Source: Sphingomonas sp. (lineage in GTDB: Bacteria; Pseudomonadota; Alphaproteobacteria; Sphingomonadales; Sphingomonadaceae). Taken from it: a stretch of 64,000 bases of DNA. This document shows, in pieces, positions 1-9,797 of the stretch (the first letter of the stretch is position 1; every line of letters begins with the position of its first letter). The DNA lies in the NCBI GenBank assembly GCA_017304655.1, contig JAFKLY010000002.1, positions 372,001 through 436,000 of the forward strand. Reading direction: 5' to 3'. Below the pieces are notes generated by a model. The model worked only from the letters and a program-made list of their open reading frames with translations. It was not told the origin of the DNA and searched no databases. A program made the position numbers and the translations under genes.

Positions 1-70
1 TTTCGCTCACCAGAAAGACGGTGCCGAAAATCAGGATAAGCACGAACGGCCGGATGAAAGCCTCGCTCAT
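1..70 (-). CDS. tadB: Tad pilus inner-membrane protein TadB, N-terminal fragment (runs off the window)
   Basis: Only the first 23 codons are present, reading MSEAFIRPFVLILIFGTVFL and continuing past the window edge. The start codon lies one base after the stop of the TadA/CpaF gene, as expected for the next gene of a Tad operon, and the peptide is a hydrophobic N-terminal segment. In this family TadB is a GspF-like membrane platform that works with the ATPase to assemble Flp pili. The identity rests on gene order and hydrophobicity, because the domain itself is outside the window. Confidence 0.6.
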   Translation of the reverse strand, partial: MSEAFIRPFVLILIFGTVFLVSE

Positions 71-71
71 G

Positions 72-1433
<1,362 letters not shown>

Positions 1434-1435
1434 CG

Positions 1436-2626
1436 TTACGCCTGCTCGACCAGCGTGGTCACTGTTTCAGCGATCTTCGCATAATCCCGCGCGACTTTTG
1501 ACCGCTTGCCGAGGTCCGCGAGCAGGACACCCTGATTATTCGCGCCGTTGACCAGCGGATAATCATTGTGGATCGACAGATCGACGGGATGGCCCAGCGC
1601 CTTTGCCGCGTCCTCCGGCCCAATTGTCTTGAACAGGCGTTGCTCGACGCGATTGATCAGCACATGGATTCTGGCCGGATCGATCCCCTGGCTGCGCAGC
1701 AGCTGGATCTGGCGCTTGCCTTGCCGCAAGCTGGCGATGCTGAGCGTGACGACCAGAAGCACGATGTCGGCCTCGGCGACGAGCGCCAGCGTCCAGTTGG
1801 TCCAGTTGGCGGGCAGGTCGGTCACGACATAATCGAATTCGCCGCGTGCCGTGCGAATGATCCGGCGGATCTGCGTGCCATCGACCGCCTCGATCGGCTG
1901 GATGTCCGATGGCGCCGGAACGAAGCGGAGACTGCCCGGCCCCTCCGAGGCGACGGCTTTCAGGAAATCGCCATCGACGCGCGCGCCGCCCTCCAGCAGA
2001 TCCCGCAGCGACGGTTCGCTCTGCGCACCAAGATAGGTCGCGGCGCTGCCGAACTGGATGTCGAGATCAAACAGGCAGGTGGGGCGCTGTTCCCCCAGCG
2101 AGGCCGCGAGATTCACCGCGACATTTGTCGCGCCCACACCGCCGATGCTCTTCACGACGGCGATGAGCTTGCCGGATCGGCGCTCGACGGACGCCGGGCG
2201 CGACGCGACGCTCCCCAGAATCTCGCCGATGCTCTCCGTGAGTTTGCGGAGCGACAGCGGCAGGTCCACGACATCGTTCACGCCCTGGCGCAGAAGCGAA
2301 CGCACCAGCGCGACATCCGCATCGCGCACCAGCGCGACGATCGGCAGGTTGGGATACTCGGCGCGCAGTTCGCCGATCCGCCCGAGGGAGCGTGGCACGC
2401 CGGCATGGACTTCCAGGCAAAGAATGGACGCCGACTGGACGATGGCCTTGCTGATCGGAGCCGATGGCTCCAGCTCGTTGACCGTGACGGCCAGTCCGGC
2501 CGACGCCGGGTCGCCCTGCTCAAGCTGGGCAATTTCCGCCGCGCCAAGGACGATCTCGATCTTGTGCTGGCTCAAGTCCAAGCGCTCGTCCTCCGAAGTG
2601 CCAAATTTGCGATCAAAATGTCCCAC
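1436..2626 (-). CDS. cpaE: Pilus assembly/localisation protein CpaE (TadZ), ParA/MinD-type ATPase
   Basis: Predicted cytoplasmic protein of 396 residues that places the Tad machine in the cell. Residues about 20-140 look like a receiver-like (atypical response-regulator) domain without a clear phospho-acceptor signature. From about residue 150 there is a MinD/ParA-type ATPase domain with a deviant P-loop KSIGGVGATN (about 159-168). The canonical catalytic lysine after GVG is replaced by alanine, which is usual in CpaE/TadZ. It sits between the TadE-like pseudopilin genes and cpaF, 12 bases after the former. Confidence 0.93.
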   Translation of the reverse strand: MGHFDRKFGTSEDERLDLSQHKIEIVLGAAEIAQLEQGDPASAGLAVTVNELEPSAPISKAIVQSASILCLEVHAGVPRSLGRIGELRAEYPNLPIVALVRDADVALVRSLLRQGVNDVVDLPLSLRKLTESIGEILGSVASRPASVERRSGKLIAVVKSIGGVGATNVAVNLAASLGEQRPTCLFDLDIQFGSAATYLGAQSEPSLRDLLEGGARVDGDFLKAVASEGPGSLRFVPAPSDIQPIEAVDGTQIRRIIRTARGEFDYVVTDLPANWTNWTLALVAEADIVLLVVTLSIASLRQGKRQIQLLRSQGIDPARIHVLINRVEQRLFKTIGPEDAAKALGHPVDLSIHNDYPLVNGANNQGVLLADLGKRSKVARDYAKIAETVTTLVEQA

Positions 2627-2638
2627 GGTTCCTGCCTG

Positions 2639-3250
2639 TCAGTTCAAACTCGTGCCGATCCCGTCTTCCATGGTGAGCGTCGCGCTGATGATAGGCAGCT
2701 GGAACGACGCCCCGAACACCAGCAAGGTGATCGGCTGGAAGGTAAGATTGCGCAGATTGACGGTAATAAGTGGTGAAACATCCGGACCATTCGGATTGCC
2801 GGCATAGCCCAGCCCCGAATAGTCGTAGCTCACCGTGACGTTGCCGGCGGCGATATCCGGCTTGATCCGGCTCATGTAGGTCACCAGGTTCGTGAAAGCC
2901 GTTGCGTTGCGAGTCAGGCTGAACGGGCAACTTCCCCCAGACTTGCAGGTGCAGGCCGTCGAGGTGCAATCGACGCCCGGAAAGGAACTTTGCGGGATGG
3001 GGTCGCCCTGCGCGATCCCGCCGCTCACGGCGTAGCTGTAGCTTGCCATGCCGGTGGGAATAACGTCCGTCGCTACGGCAAAGCGCGCACCCATCTGGGC
3101 CGCTTTTTCCGCCTCGTTCATGGTCCACATGAACCGGCCGACATCGATGGCGCCGAAGATGAAGAGCAGCAGAAGCGGCACGACCATGGCGAACTCGGCC
3201 GCCGATGCGCCGGTGCGGTCCTGCCAGAGGCGACGGGCCAGGCCGGTCAT
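2639..3250 (-). CDS. TadE/TadF-like minor pseudopilin
   Basis: A 203-residue protein starting MTGLARRLWQDRTGASAAEF. The N-terminal TGASAAEF motif, followed by a hydrophobic helix (MVVPLLLLFIFGAIDVG), is the TadE/TadF pseudopilin signature, with cleavage expected after the glycine by the prepilin peptidase. The rest is an extracytoplasmic domain with a cluster of cysteines (DCTSTACTCKSGGSCP). The start ATG overlaps the preceding gene's TGA as ATGA, so the two TadE-like genes are translationally coupled. The start was chosen by this overlap and by the position of the pseudopilin motif. Confidence 0.88.
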   Translation of the reverse strand: MTGLARRLWQDRTGASAAEFAMVVPLLLLFIFGAIDVGRFMWTMNEAEKAAQMGARFAVATDVIPTGMASYSYAVSGGIAQGDPIPQSSFPGVDCTSTACTCKSGGSCPFSLTRNATAFTNLVTYMSRIKPDIAAGNVTVSYDYSGLGYAGNPNGPDVSPLITVNLRNLTFQPITLLVFGASFQLPIISATLTMEDGIGTSLN

Positions 3251-3738
3251 ATGCCCATCACCGGCGATTGGGCCGAGGCCGCGAGGTTGAGATTGCCCGC
3301 GAAGATCAGGGTGCCGAACAACGAGGTGTAGGGCACGGTCGCGCTGACGGTGACACGCGGCGCGTTGCCGCCATTCGCGCTGTAGATGCCTTGTTGCGCC
3401 GACCCGGTGCAGGAGACGGTCACGCTGATCTGATTGTTTGTCCAGCCGCTTACGCGCGACACGGTTCCGGTCGGCGACCCGGTGCGCGTCAACGTCTTGA
3501 TGCTCGTCTCCGCTGCGGAATCGGTCATGCCCGCGCAGGTGAATTTGGAGAAGGATTGCCGCCCGGCAAAGCGCGCGCCATCCCGCACCGCCTTGATGAC
3601 GATATGCTCGTTCCAGAAATAATTGCCTGCCTCGAAGCCGCCGAAAGCGAGAATCATCAGCAGCGGAGTGACCAACGCCATTTCCGATGCGGCGGCGCCG
3701 CTGCGGTCCCGGAGGAACGAGGCGAGCTGCCGTCTCAT
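3247..3738 (-). CDS. TadE-like minor pseudopilin
   Basis: A 163-residue protein beginning MRRQLASFLRDRSGAAASEM, with the SGAAASEMALVTPLL pseudopilin motif and a single N-terminal membrane helix. It is the first of two consecutive TadE-type genes. The start ATG overlaps the TGA of the TadG-like gene (ATGA), and its own stop overlaps the next start in the same way. TadE-type minor pilins are needed for Flp pilus biogenesis. Which of the two corresponds to tadE and which to tadF cannot be settled from sequence alone. Confidence 0.88.
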   Translation of the reverse strand: MRRQLASFLRDRSGAAASEMALVTPLLMILAFGGFEAGNYFWNEHIVIKAVRDGARFAGRQSFSKFTCAGMTDSAAETSIKTLTRTGSPTGTVSRVSGWTNNQISVTVSCTGSAQQGIYSANGGNAPRVTVSATVPYTSLFGTLIFAGNLNLAASAQSPVMGI

Positions 3739-5276
3739 TTGACCAGATAGGGCACGTTGCGCTGCACGACCTGTCCGGCCGTGCCGTTGCTGCCTGTCCC
3801 CGTCTCCCCGATGACCTCGACATAGACCTCGTCGCTGGCCGTTCCGGTCTTGTAGGTCTTGTCGCGCTTGAGCACCGGCTCGACCAGGAACACGTCCAGC
3901 CACTTCTCGACGGGCAGATTGGTGGAATTGCCGTTGACGCCATTGGCGGTGCAATTGACCACGGCCACGGAGAGGCGTCGCCGGTCAGGCGTGGAGCCGC
4001 CGGGAGTCAGGCCACCGGATGGGCTGCAATAGGGCGCGCCGCGCGCCTTCAGGGCATTGGCGCCCGATCCGCTGACAGTGCGCGTGCCCAGCACGGTGTA
4101 GCCGTTGAGCGGCGTGCCCGCATGCGCCATTTCCCAGCGATAGACCTCATAGCGCGTGGCATTGGCCGCGAGGCCCGTCGCCGCCATCCAGCCGCTGCGG
4201 TTCACGCCGCCATAATTCACGCGGAAATAGGCGTCGACATCCCACACGCCGTCGCCGATTTTGCTGCCGGCCGATTGCCCGGCACAGACGCCGTTAGAGG
4301 CGTGGCAGATGTCGCGCGGATAGCCCATCGCATTGGGGTCGGCCGATCCATTGCTCGGCAGCGCGGCATTGCTGCTCGGCACATAGGGCTTGCTTGCTTC
4401 CTGCCAGCCCTTGTTGTGGACGATGCAGGCATTGTTGCTCTTGCTGTCGTCCTTCACCAGATCCTTGGTGCTGTTGGCCGACGCGGGGCAACTGCCGCCC
4501 GAGGGGCAACTGCCGGCATCGCCCACGTCGAAGCGGGTGTTGAAGGCGTCGGCAATGGTGGAGCCCATATTGCCCGGCTTGGTGCTCACGCCCGTGCCCG
4601 GCGTGCAATCGAACGGCAGGGAAACCCAGCCCACTGCCTTGACGATGCCCGGGTTGCCGTTTTCCCCGCCCTGCAGGAAGCCGAAATTGCCCGGCGACCA
4701 GGAGCCGTTGCCGACCAGCAGCAGCCCCTTGCGCTCGTAATTGGCGACGGTGAAGTTGGGGTCGGTCGCTTCGGCCGGATTGCAGATCATCACCGGCGGC
4801 ACCTTGCACACCGCTGAGCCCATGCCCGCCATCGCCGTGGCGTCGAGCAGGCCGGAGCTGAACGCGCCGACGATCGGCGTCAGCGCATAGCTCACTTCGC
4901 GGCCATCCACCCGCACGCGGACGAAACGGGCATTGGCGTCGCTCGTCGCGGCGGTCGTACCTTGATCCTGAAAGAACTGCACGGTTGGAACCGCGATCGC
5001 GCCCTTGTCGTCTGCGAGGCGGGAGAGGTTGGAGACGATGTCCGTGACGGCCGCTGTCGCGCGGCTTCGGGCGTCCGTCTTGCCGTCGAGCTGGGTCGCG
5101 GCTGCGAGCGCCGCCTGATCGGCCGCATTCTGCAATTCGGAGTGCATGCCGGCCATGCGGGCATAGTCGAACGCGACGCCGCCAATGCCGATGAGCGCGA
5201 CCAGACTGAGCGCGACGGTGGGCGCTACGGCCCCGTCGGTTGCTTTCGCCCAGGCGTTCAGTCTGCTCCGCGGCAT
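3735..5276 (-). CDS. tadG: TadG-like pilus assembly protein
   Basis: A 513-residue envelope protein with an N-terminal TadE/G-like membrane anchor (GAVAPTVALSLVALIGIGGV, about residues 15-34) followed by a long extracytoplasmic domain rich in Asn, Ser and Gly with scattered cysteine pairs. TadG is anchored in the inner membrane and reaches into the periplasm of Tad systems. The gene lies 15 bases after the small lipoprotein gene and is coupled to the TadE-like gene downstream. No von Willebrand A domain MIDAS motif is obvious, so it belongs to the simpler TadG group. Confidence 0.85.
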   Translation of the reverse strand: MPRSRLNAWAKATDGAVAPTVALSLVALIGIGGVAFDYARMAGMHSELQNAADQAALAAATQLDGKTDARSRATAAVTDIVSNLSRLADDKGAIAVPTVQFFQDQGTTAATSDANARFVRVRVDGREVSYALTPIVGAFSSGLLDATAMAGMGSAVCKVPPVMICNPAEATDPNFTVANYERKGLLLVGNGSWSPGNFGFLQGGENGNPGIVKAVGWVSLPFDCTPGTGVSTKPGNMGSTIADAFNTRFDVGDAGSCPSGGSCPASANSTKDLVKDDSKSNNACIVHNKGWQEASKPYVPSSNAALPSNGSADPNAMGYPRDICHASNGVCAGQSAGSKIGDGVWDVDAYFRVNYGGVNRSGWMAATGLAANATRYEVYRWEMAHAGTPLNGYTVLGTRTVSGSGANALKARGAPYCSPSGGLTPGGSTPDRRRLSVAVVNCTANGVNGNSTNLPVEKWLDVFLVEPVLKRDKTYKTGTASDEVYVEVIGETGTGSNGTAGQVVQRNVPYLVK

Positions 5277-5291
5277 GACATTCCTCTTCGC

Positions 5292-5573
5292 CTACCGCGC
5301 CGTGCCGCCGGACGCGCCATTCGAGCCGCCACCGATCGTGTTGGTCGTGCGGATGCCCTTGGGCGGCTTCACCTTGTCCGTGCGGTAGCGCTCGACGGCT
5401 GCGGCGCCCTTCTGGCCGGAATAATCCGGCTCGGCGCCGTTATGCACCGGTTCGGGATCGATCGTCTGCACCGCCAGGTTCGTGCGCACGGAGTCGCCGA
5501 AGCCCGCGTCAACCGGGGTGCAGGCCGCGATGGCCAGCGAAGCGGTGAGGCTGGCGATGAGCTTAATATTCAT
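5292..5573 (-). CDS. Small lipoprotein of the Tad locus (CpaD position)
   Basis: A 93-residue predicted lipoprotein. It opens MNIKLIASLTASLAIAACTP, a signal peptide ending in a lipobox (IAAC). The short mature chain is polar and ends in a Gly/Ser-rich tail. The ATG at 5573 overlaps the 3-prime end of the secretin gene by 11 bases; an in-frame ATG two codons earlier is also possible. In Tad clusters a lipoprotein of the CpaD/TadD kind, acting as secretin pilotin or scaffold, often follows cpaC. This protein is much shorter than CpaD, so equivalence is only positional. Confidence 0.75.
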   Translation of the reverse strand: MNIKLIASLTASLAIAACTPVDAGFGDSVRTNLAVQTIDPEPVHNGAEPDYSGQKGAAAVERYRTDKVKPPKGIRTTNTIGGGSNGASGGTAR

Positions 5574-7032
5574 AGCCATTGGCCTTCTTCTCCTTGGTCG
5601 CCGCACCCGCGCTGCTATCCGGCTTTTCAGGTTCCGCGATGACGGGCACCGTGCCGTCCGAGCGGCCGAGCAGGAACAGGTCGCCCTCGCGTGCATCCTT
5701 CACCCGGTCGGTGGGGAGCGAAATCTGCTGCGGCTTCACGGGCTTGACCAGGCGGGGGATCACCACGATCACCAGCTCCGTCTCGCCCCGCTCGAAGCCG
5801 GAGGAGCGGAAGAGCGTGCCGAGGATGGGAATGGACCCAAGCACCGGCAGCTGGCGGACGGTCGTGCCGAAATCTTTCTGCATCAGTCCGGCGATGGCGA
5901 ACGCTTCACCATCGCGCAGTTCGAGCACGGTGCTGGCGCGGCGTGTGCGCAGGCCCGGAATGACGAGGCCGTTCACCTGCACGGCGGCGCTGGAATCGAT
6001 CGCGCTCACTTCCGGCTCGACTGACAGGCTGATCACGCCATCGGCGAGGACGGTGGGCGTGAAGGCCAGGCTGACGCCGAATGGCTTGAACTCGACCGTG
6101 ACCTGCGCCCCGGTGCCGTTGGTGTTGCCGCTCTGCACGACCGGGATGGGGAACTCGCCACCGGCCAGGAAGGAGGCGGTCTCGCCGGACAGCGCGATGA
6201 GCGTCGGCTGTGCGAGCGTCTTGACCAGCCCCTTGTTCTCCAGTGCGTCCAGCGTCGCCTCGATGCGGACACCGCCGATGTCGAACAGCTGGCGGAACAC
6301 GCCGAACGTGTCCGTGATCGCGGAGCGCTGCATGATGCCCGCGCCCGTCGCCGGGTCCGGCACCAGTTGCGCGCCATTGCCGAACACGCCATCGAACCGG
6401 CCGCTTTGGCTGCCGATGAACGAGCCGAGGCCGAGCCGCTTGGCGGTATCGCGCTGCACTTCGGAGAAGCGCACTTCCAGCATCACCTGCTGGCTGGCGC
6501 CGACCGACACCATGTTGACGACCTTGTCGCCGGCATAAGTGCGCGCCAGCTGCACCGCGCGATCCACGGAGGGCGCGCTCGATGCGATGCCGGTCAGCAC
6601 GATCGCGTCGTTGGAAATGCTGGCGCCGATCTTCTCGCCGGGCAGAAGCTCGGCCAGCTGGCGCCGCAGCGAGACGATATCCGGCCCCACCGCCACATCG
6701 ACCACTGCCATCACCTTGTCCGCCTTGTCGAACACCGTGAGGCTGGTCGTGCCCAGCTTCTTGCCGAGCACATAGATGCTCTTGCTGGTGATCGGCATGA
6801 TGTCCGCAATCTCGGGATTGCCGACCATCACCCGGCCCACCGGCTGATCCACCGTCAGCATCTGGCTCTTGTTGAGCGGCACATCGAGCTGCCCGGCGGT
6901 CGCTGGTCCGTCGGGCGCCTGCCAGGAGGAGGGGAGCGGCGCGGCATGAGCGGCCTGCCCGGCGATCCCGGTGACGGCGACGGTCAGAAGCAGCCCGCCG
7001 ATCTGGCTGGTGGAGCAAGAACGCTTAGTCAC
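5563..7032 (-). CDS. cpaC: Outer-membrane secretin CpaC (RcpA) of the Tad pilus
   Basis: A 489-residue exported protein: signal peptide to about residue 30 (ending AAHAA), an N-terminal pilus-formation domain (LNKSQMLTVDQPVGRVMVGNPEIADI), a BON-like segment, then a secretin domain with the hallmark stretch KPFGVSLAFTPTVLADGVI and a C-terminal VPVLGSIPILGTLFRSS. It forms the outer-membrane channel for the Flp pilus. It overlaps cpaB by 8 bases upstream and the small lipoprotein gene downstream. Confidence 0.95.
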   Translation of the reverse strand: MTKRSCSTSQIGGLLLTVAVTGIAGQAAHAAPLPSSWQAPDGPATAGQLDVPLNKSQMLTVDQPVGRVMVGNPEIADIMPITSKSIYVLGKKLGTTSLTVFDKADKVMAVVDVAVGPDIVSLRRQLAELLPGEKIGASISNDAIVLTGIASSAPSVDRAVQLARTYAGDKVVNMVSVGASQQVMLEVRFSEVQRDTAKRLGLGSFIGSQSGRFDGVFGNGAQLVPDPATGAGIMQRSAITDTFGVFRQLFDIGGVRIEATLDALENKGLVKTLAQPTLIALSGETASFLAGGEFPIPVVQSGNTNGTGAQVTVEFKPFGVSLAFTPTVLADGVISLSVEPEVSAIDSSAAVQVNGLVIPGLRTRRASTVLELRDGEAFAIAGLMQKDFGTTVRQLPVLGSIPILGTLFRSSGFERGETELVIVVIPRLVKPVKPQQISLPTDRVKDAREGDLFLLGRSDGTVPVIAEPEKPDSSAGAATKEKKANGYEY

Positions 7033-7915
7033 GGGACACCTCGACCTTGGAAACGCTGAGACCCTTGCCCACGATTACGCTCGGCCCGGCGGGCCGGGGC
7101 GGCGCGGCGACACGCGGCCCGGCCCTGTAGACCGGCGCGCGCATCGCGGAGGGCGCCGTGTAGAAGGGGTAGCCGCCAGAACCGAGATCGGCGACGGTCA
7201 CGGTCTTCGTCTCGGCCGGGTCGCGATTGGCGACATTGCGCAGGGCAAGCGATAGCTGGCCGATCTGTCCGCCGAGCGCGATCTTCTGCGCCTGCACCGG
7301 ATCGACCTCGAGCGTCACAGTCTTGCTGACCTGGGGATCCTTGCTGGCATCATTGGCATTCTGGTCTGTCGCGATCACGCGGACATTCTCGACGATGGTG
7401 TCGGTGATCTGCTCGGCCTGCGTGGCGCCGCTGGTCGCGGGCTGGCGCGTGAGCAACACGTCGACACTGTCGCCGGGAAAGACGAACCCGCCGACGCCGG
7501 ACGCTTCATTCACGCGGATGGCGACGGCGCGCTTGTCGGCGGGCAGCGTCGCGGAAATGACGGCGCGGCCACCAGGGCCGGAAAGCATGGCGGGAAGGAG
7601 CGGCACGCCCGGCTCGATGGTGCGCAGCGCGACGCGCGGGCCGCCAGTGCCGGAGAGCACGGCGCGAATATCCGTGAAGGCGCCCGCAGGCACCGAAGAG
7701 GATGGCCACTGCACGATCTTGAGCCTGTCGGCGCTGATCGCGTCGCCATAATTAAGGGTCGTGCTAGCAACGACAACGGCTGTCAGATTGAGTTCTTCGG
7801 CGATGCGCTGATTGCGGCGCTCCATCCCCGAAAAATATGCATTGACGATGTATACCGCCAGCCCACCAAGCAGTATGGCGACGACCAAGACCAGCATGTT
7901 GCGCCTGTTTGCCAC
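7025..7915 (-). CDS. cpaB: Flp pilus assembly protein CpaB (RcpC), SAF domain
   Basis: A 296-residue membrane-anchored periplasmic protein. A GTG at 7915 (VANRRNMLVLVV), ten bases after an AGGGGG sequence, is the preferred start; an upstream in-frame codon would add 15 residues without membrane character. After one transmembrane helix there is a SAF-like domain (YGDAISADRLKIVQWP) and an RcpC domain (LPADKRAVAIRVNEASGVGGFVFPGD, about 115-145). In Tad systems CpaB/RcpC lies next to the secretin and stabilises it. It is separated from flp by a strong hairpin. Confidence 0.92.
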   Translation of the reverse strand: MANRRNMLVLVVAILLGGLAVYIVNAYFSGMERRNQRIAEELNLTAVVVASTTLNYGDAISADRLKIVQWPSSSVPAGAFTDIRAVLSGTGGPRVALRTIEPGVPLLPAMLSGPGGRAVISATLPADKRAVAIRVNEASGVGGFVFPGDSVDVLLTRQPATSGATQAEQITDTIVENVRVIATDQNANDASKDPQVSKTVTLEVDPVQAQKIALGGQIGQLSLALRNVANRDPAETKTVTVADLGSGGYPFYTAPSAMRAPVYRAGPRVAAPPRPAGPSVIVGKGLSVSKVEVSRD

Positions 7916-7940
7916 GGCAGCGTTACCCCCTAAACGATCC

Positions 7941-7984
7941 AATAATCGGGCGCCCCTCACGATAGAGGGTCGCCCGATATTATT
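7941..7984 (-). terminator. Hairpin between flp and cpaB (partial terminator or mRNA-stabilising stem)
   Basis: The arms AATAATCGGGCG and CGCCCGATATTATT, enclosing a second CCCTC/GAGGG stem, form a long hairpin 11 bases after the flp stop on the minus strand. There is no long U-tract, so partial read-through is plausible. Such a hairpin would let the major pilin mRNA accumulate above that of the assembly genes. That role is inference. Confidence 0.6.
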
Positions 7985-7994
7985 AGGATTCCCT

Positions 7995-8174
7995 TTACTG
8001 GGGCTTGTTCGCCGTCACCGTGTCGGCAGCCGCCTGAATCGAACCCGAGACCGCGTTCTTCAGCGCAACCGCAGCCGTTGCAATGCCGGCGCCAACGATC
8101 GCGAGGATCAGCGCATATTCAGCCGCGGCAGCGCCGCTATTGTCGGTCAGAAAAGTCTTGATGAAGTTCTTCAT
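7995..8174 (-). CDS. flp: Flp major pilin (class IVb prepilin)
   Basis: A 59-residue prepilin: short basic leader MKNFIKTFLTDNSG, then AAAAEYALILAIVGAGIATA. Cleavage after Gly14 leaves Glu at +5 and Tyr at +6 of the mature pilin, the Flp signature. ATG 8174 was chosen because it gives the standard short leader and has GGGAA about 7 bases upstream; an earlier start would add seven atypical residues. It is the first gene of the Tad operon, with its own AT-rich control region upstream and a hairpin downstream. Confidence 0.95.
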   Translation of the reverse strand: MKNFIKTFLTDNSGAAAAEYALILAIVGAGIATAAVALKNAVSGSIQAAADTVTANKPQ

Positions 8175-8345
8175 GATAAAGTTCCCATGCAACAAATAGA
8201 GCTTGAACCCATTTCATGCTCTGTTTCTCGCCCACCTGAGATTTTTATTGCGAAATTGCCGCGACCCACGTTTTTAATTTTGAAGATCCCACTCTTCCGC
8301 AGCACTCCCTCAGGGAACCACTTGAAAAGAAACCATTTTGACAGG

Positions 8346-8361
8346 TTAGTCAAATTTTAAC
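8346..8361. promoter_or_regulatory. CtrA-like box upstream of flp
   Basis: TTAG-N7-TTAAC, one mismatch from the alphaproteobacterial CtrA consensus TTAA-N7-TTAA, lies about 170-190 bases before the flp start codon. In Caulobacter the pilin gene is CtrA-controlled. That the site is used here is inference, and AT-rich DNA makes chance matches likely. Confidence 0.35.
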
Positions 8362-8440
8362 TTTTGTATATTTTTCAGCAACTTATATGGTTAGCGTATT
8401 AACTATAGTCGTTTGCCGTCTGAAGTAAACACCAGTAAGG

Positions 8441-8472
8441 ATATAGTTCAAACTAAAGAAAATTAACTATAT
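8441..8472. repeat. Perfect 8-bp inverted repeat in the AT-rich flp control region
   Basis: ATATAGTT at 8441-8448 and AACTATAT at 8465-8472 are exact inverted copies separated by 16 bases. A related AACTATAG word lies at about 8400. This could be a regulator site or a chance feature of AT-rich sequence. Confidence 0.45.
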
Positions 8473-8759
8473 ACTTTATCATTTATGATATATAACTTTA
8501 GTTTACCATAAAATAGCGCATTGGATTATCGCCCTGATATCTCGTCAGAAAATCGGGTCGTCGGCACTCGGCCCTGATGGGTCTGCGCCGGGCGAATGAG
8601 AGTTTCAGGCCACATTGCGCCAACAGCGAATCACCTTGGAAAATCAGATGGATTCGCGGAACCGGCCGATTTTCGTCCCAAATGGGAACGTTAACTTTCA
8701 GAGATCGTTAACGGCGTGCCTTTAGGGCTTTGTGCCTGGCACGTGCGGAGCTAGTGTTC

Positions 8760-9542
8760 ATGATTGTCATGGGTATGTTGCGAAACGGCAGACTTGCTCA
8801 GCTTTTGCGCCAGCGCTCGCTGCGCGCCGTCATCGGCGTCGAGCGGAATATCGGCCTGATTGTCTGCCTGTGGTCCATGGCCCTTGCTGCCCTCATTCTG
8901 ACGAAGCTGGACATGAGCCAAGGGTCGCTCTCCTGGCAAAATATGGTGCTGCACGGCCTCATCGTGCTCTCGCCGGCGATCGGAATCACTTTGGCAGCGC
9001 GTTGCTTCCCGCAGGGAACATTGCTTGCGCTGCCTGAGGTCGTGCTCGCGCGGGTTGGCCGCTGGCGGCGCGTGGATCCGCTCACTGCGCAGCGTCACGC
9101 CAGCTTCGGGGCCCATGGGCTCATGGCTGGGCTCACCATTGGCCTGCTCCTTAACGTGCTGATGCGCACCGGCGAATTCCTTATGGCCGTGCCCGCACTG
9201 GCCGGGGAAGGGCCACCCTGGGCGCGCGTGCTGTTCATGTCGTTTGCGCTCGATTGCGTGGTCTTCAACGTGCTTTATGCCGCCGCGTTCATCATGGCGG
9301 TGCGCCATGTGCCCTGGTTCCCGCGCATGCTCCTGCTCATCTGGGGCATGGACATCGTCGCGCAATTGCTGATCGCGCAGTGGCTCAGCAGCGTCGCGCT
9401 GCCGCATCAGGTTGCGCCCGCTCTCTCGATGCTGCTCACCGGCAACATCCAGAAGACGCTGATCAGCATGGCGCTGTGGCTGCCCTATCTGTTGCTGTCC
9501 GAACGGGTCAACATCACGTACCGTCGACGCATCCGCGTCTGA
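8760..9542 (+). CDS. Polytopic membrane protein with a DUF2569-like C-terminus
   Basis: About 260 residues with roughly six or seven hydrophobic segments. The C-terminal LWLPYLLLSERVNITYRRR resembles the ending of DUF2569 proteins, but this chain is longer than a typical single DUF2569 unit and the match is by eye. The ATG at 8760 was chosen because GGAG lies about 12 bases upstream; a TTG at 8730 is the only earlier option. Function unknown. It is divergent from the Tad operon and shares its control region. Confidence 0.7.
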   Translation: MIVMGMLRNGRLAQLLRQRSLRAVIGVERNIGLIVCLWSMALAALILTKLDMSQGSLSWQNMVLHGLIVLSPAIGITLAARCFPQGTLLALPEVVLARVGRWRRVDPLTAQRHASFGAHGLMAGLTIGLLLNVLMRTGEFLMAVPALAGEGPPWARVLFMSFALDCVVFNVLYAAAFIMAVRHVPWFPRMLLLIWGMDIVAQLLIAQWLSSVALPHQVAPALSMLLTGNIQKTLISMALWLPYLLLSERVNITYRRRIRV

Positions 9543-9592
9543 CCCGCCGCCGTCGCGCGCCTGCCTTCATCGCCTTTCTTGCCGGAAAGTGG

Positions 9593-9623
9593 GGAGGGCG
9601 AGCTGTTGGGTGGCTCGCCCTCC
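9593..9623 (+). terminator. Perfect 11-bp hairpin after the membrane-protein gene
   Basis: GGAGGGCGAGC and GCTCGCCCTCC flank a nine-base loop, about 50 bases after the stop at 9542. There is no T-tract on either side, so it may be a weak terminator or mRNA-end hairpin. The remaining bases to 9797 show no gene. Confidence 0.5.
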
Positions 9624-9797
9624 ATGGCGTGAAAGTGGGAGACACGCCATTTCGATCTCTCTGCCGGACTGCTTCATTGACGATTCGCAGCCTCCAGACA
9701 ATTCCCGGAAGGAGATAGGAGGAAAGTGGTAGAGGGTCTTTGCTGACTGGCTGATGCACACTTCCCGGAGGGCAGGTGTGGATAGCGATCTGTGCCG

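Larger units (their letters stand above)
8175..8759. promoter_or_regulatory. AT-rich control region between flp and the divergent membrane-protein gene
   Basis: A gene-free stretch of about 585 bases. The part from about 8340 to 8520 is strikingly AT-rich compared with the rest of the window and is full of TTAA, TATA and AACTATA words. It presumably holds the flp promoter (minus strand) and the promoter of the gene at 8760 (plus strand), which has two GTTAAC words at about 8690-8720. No convincing coding frame or structured RNA gene was seen in it. Confidence 0.65.
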
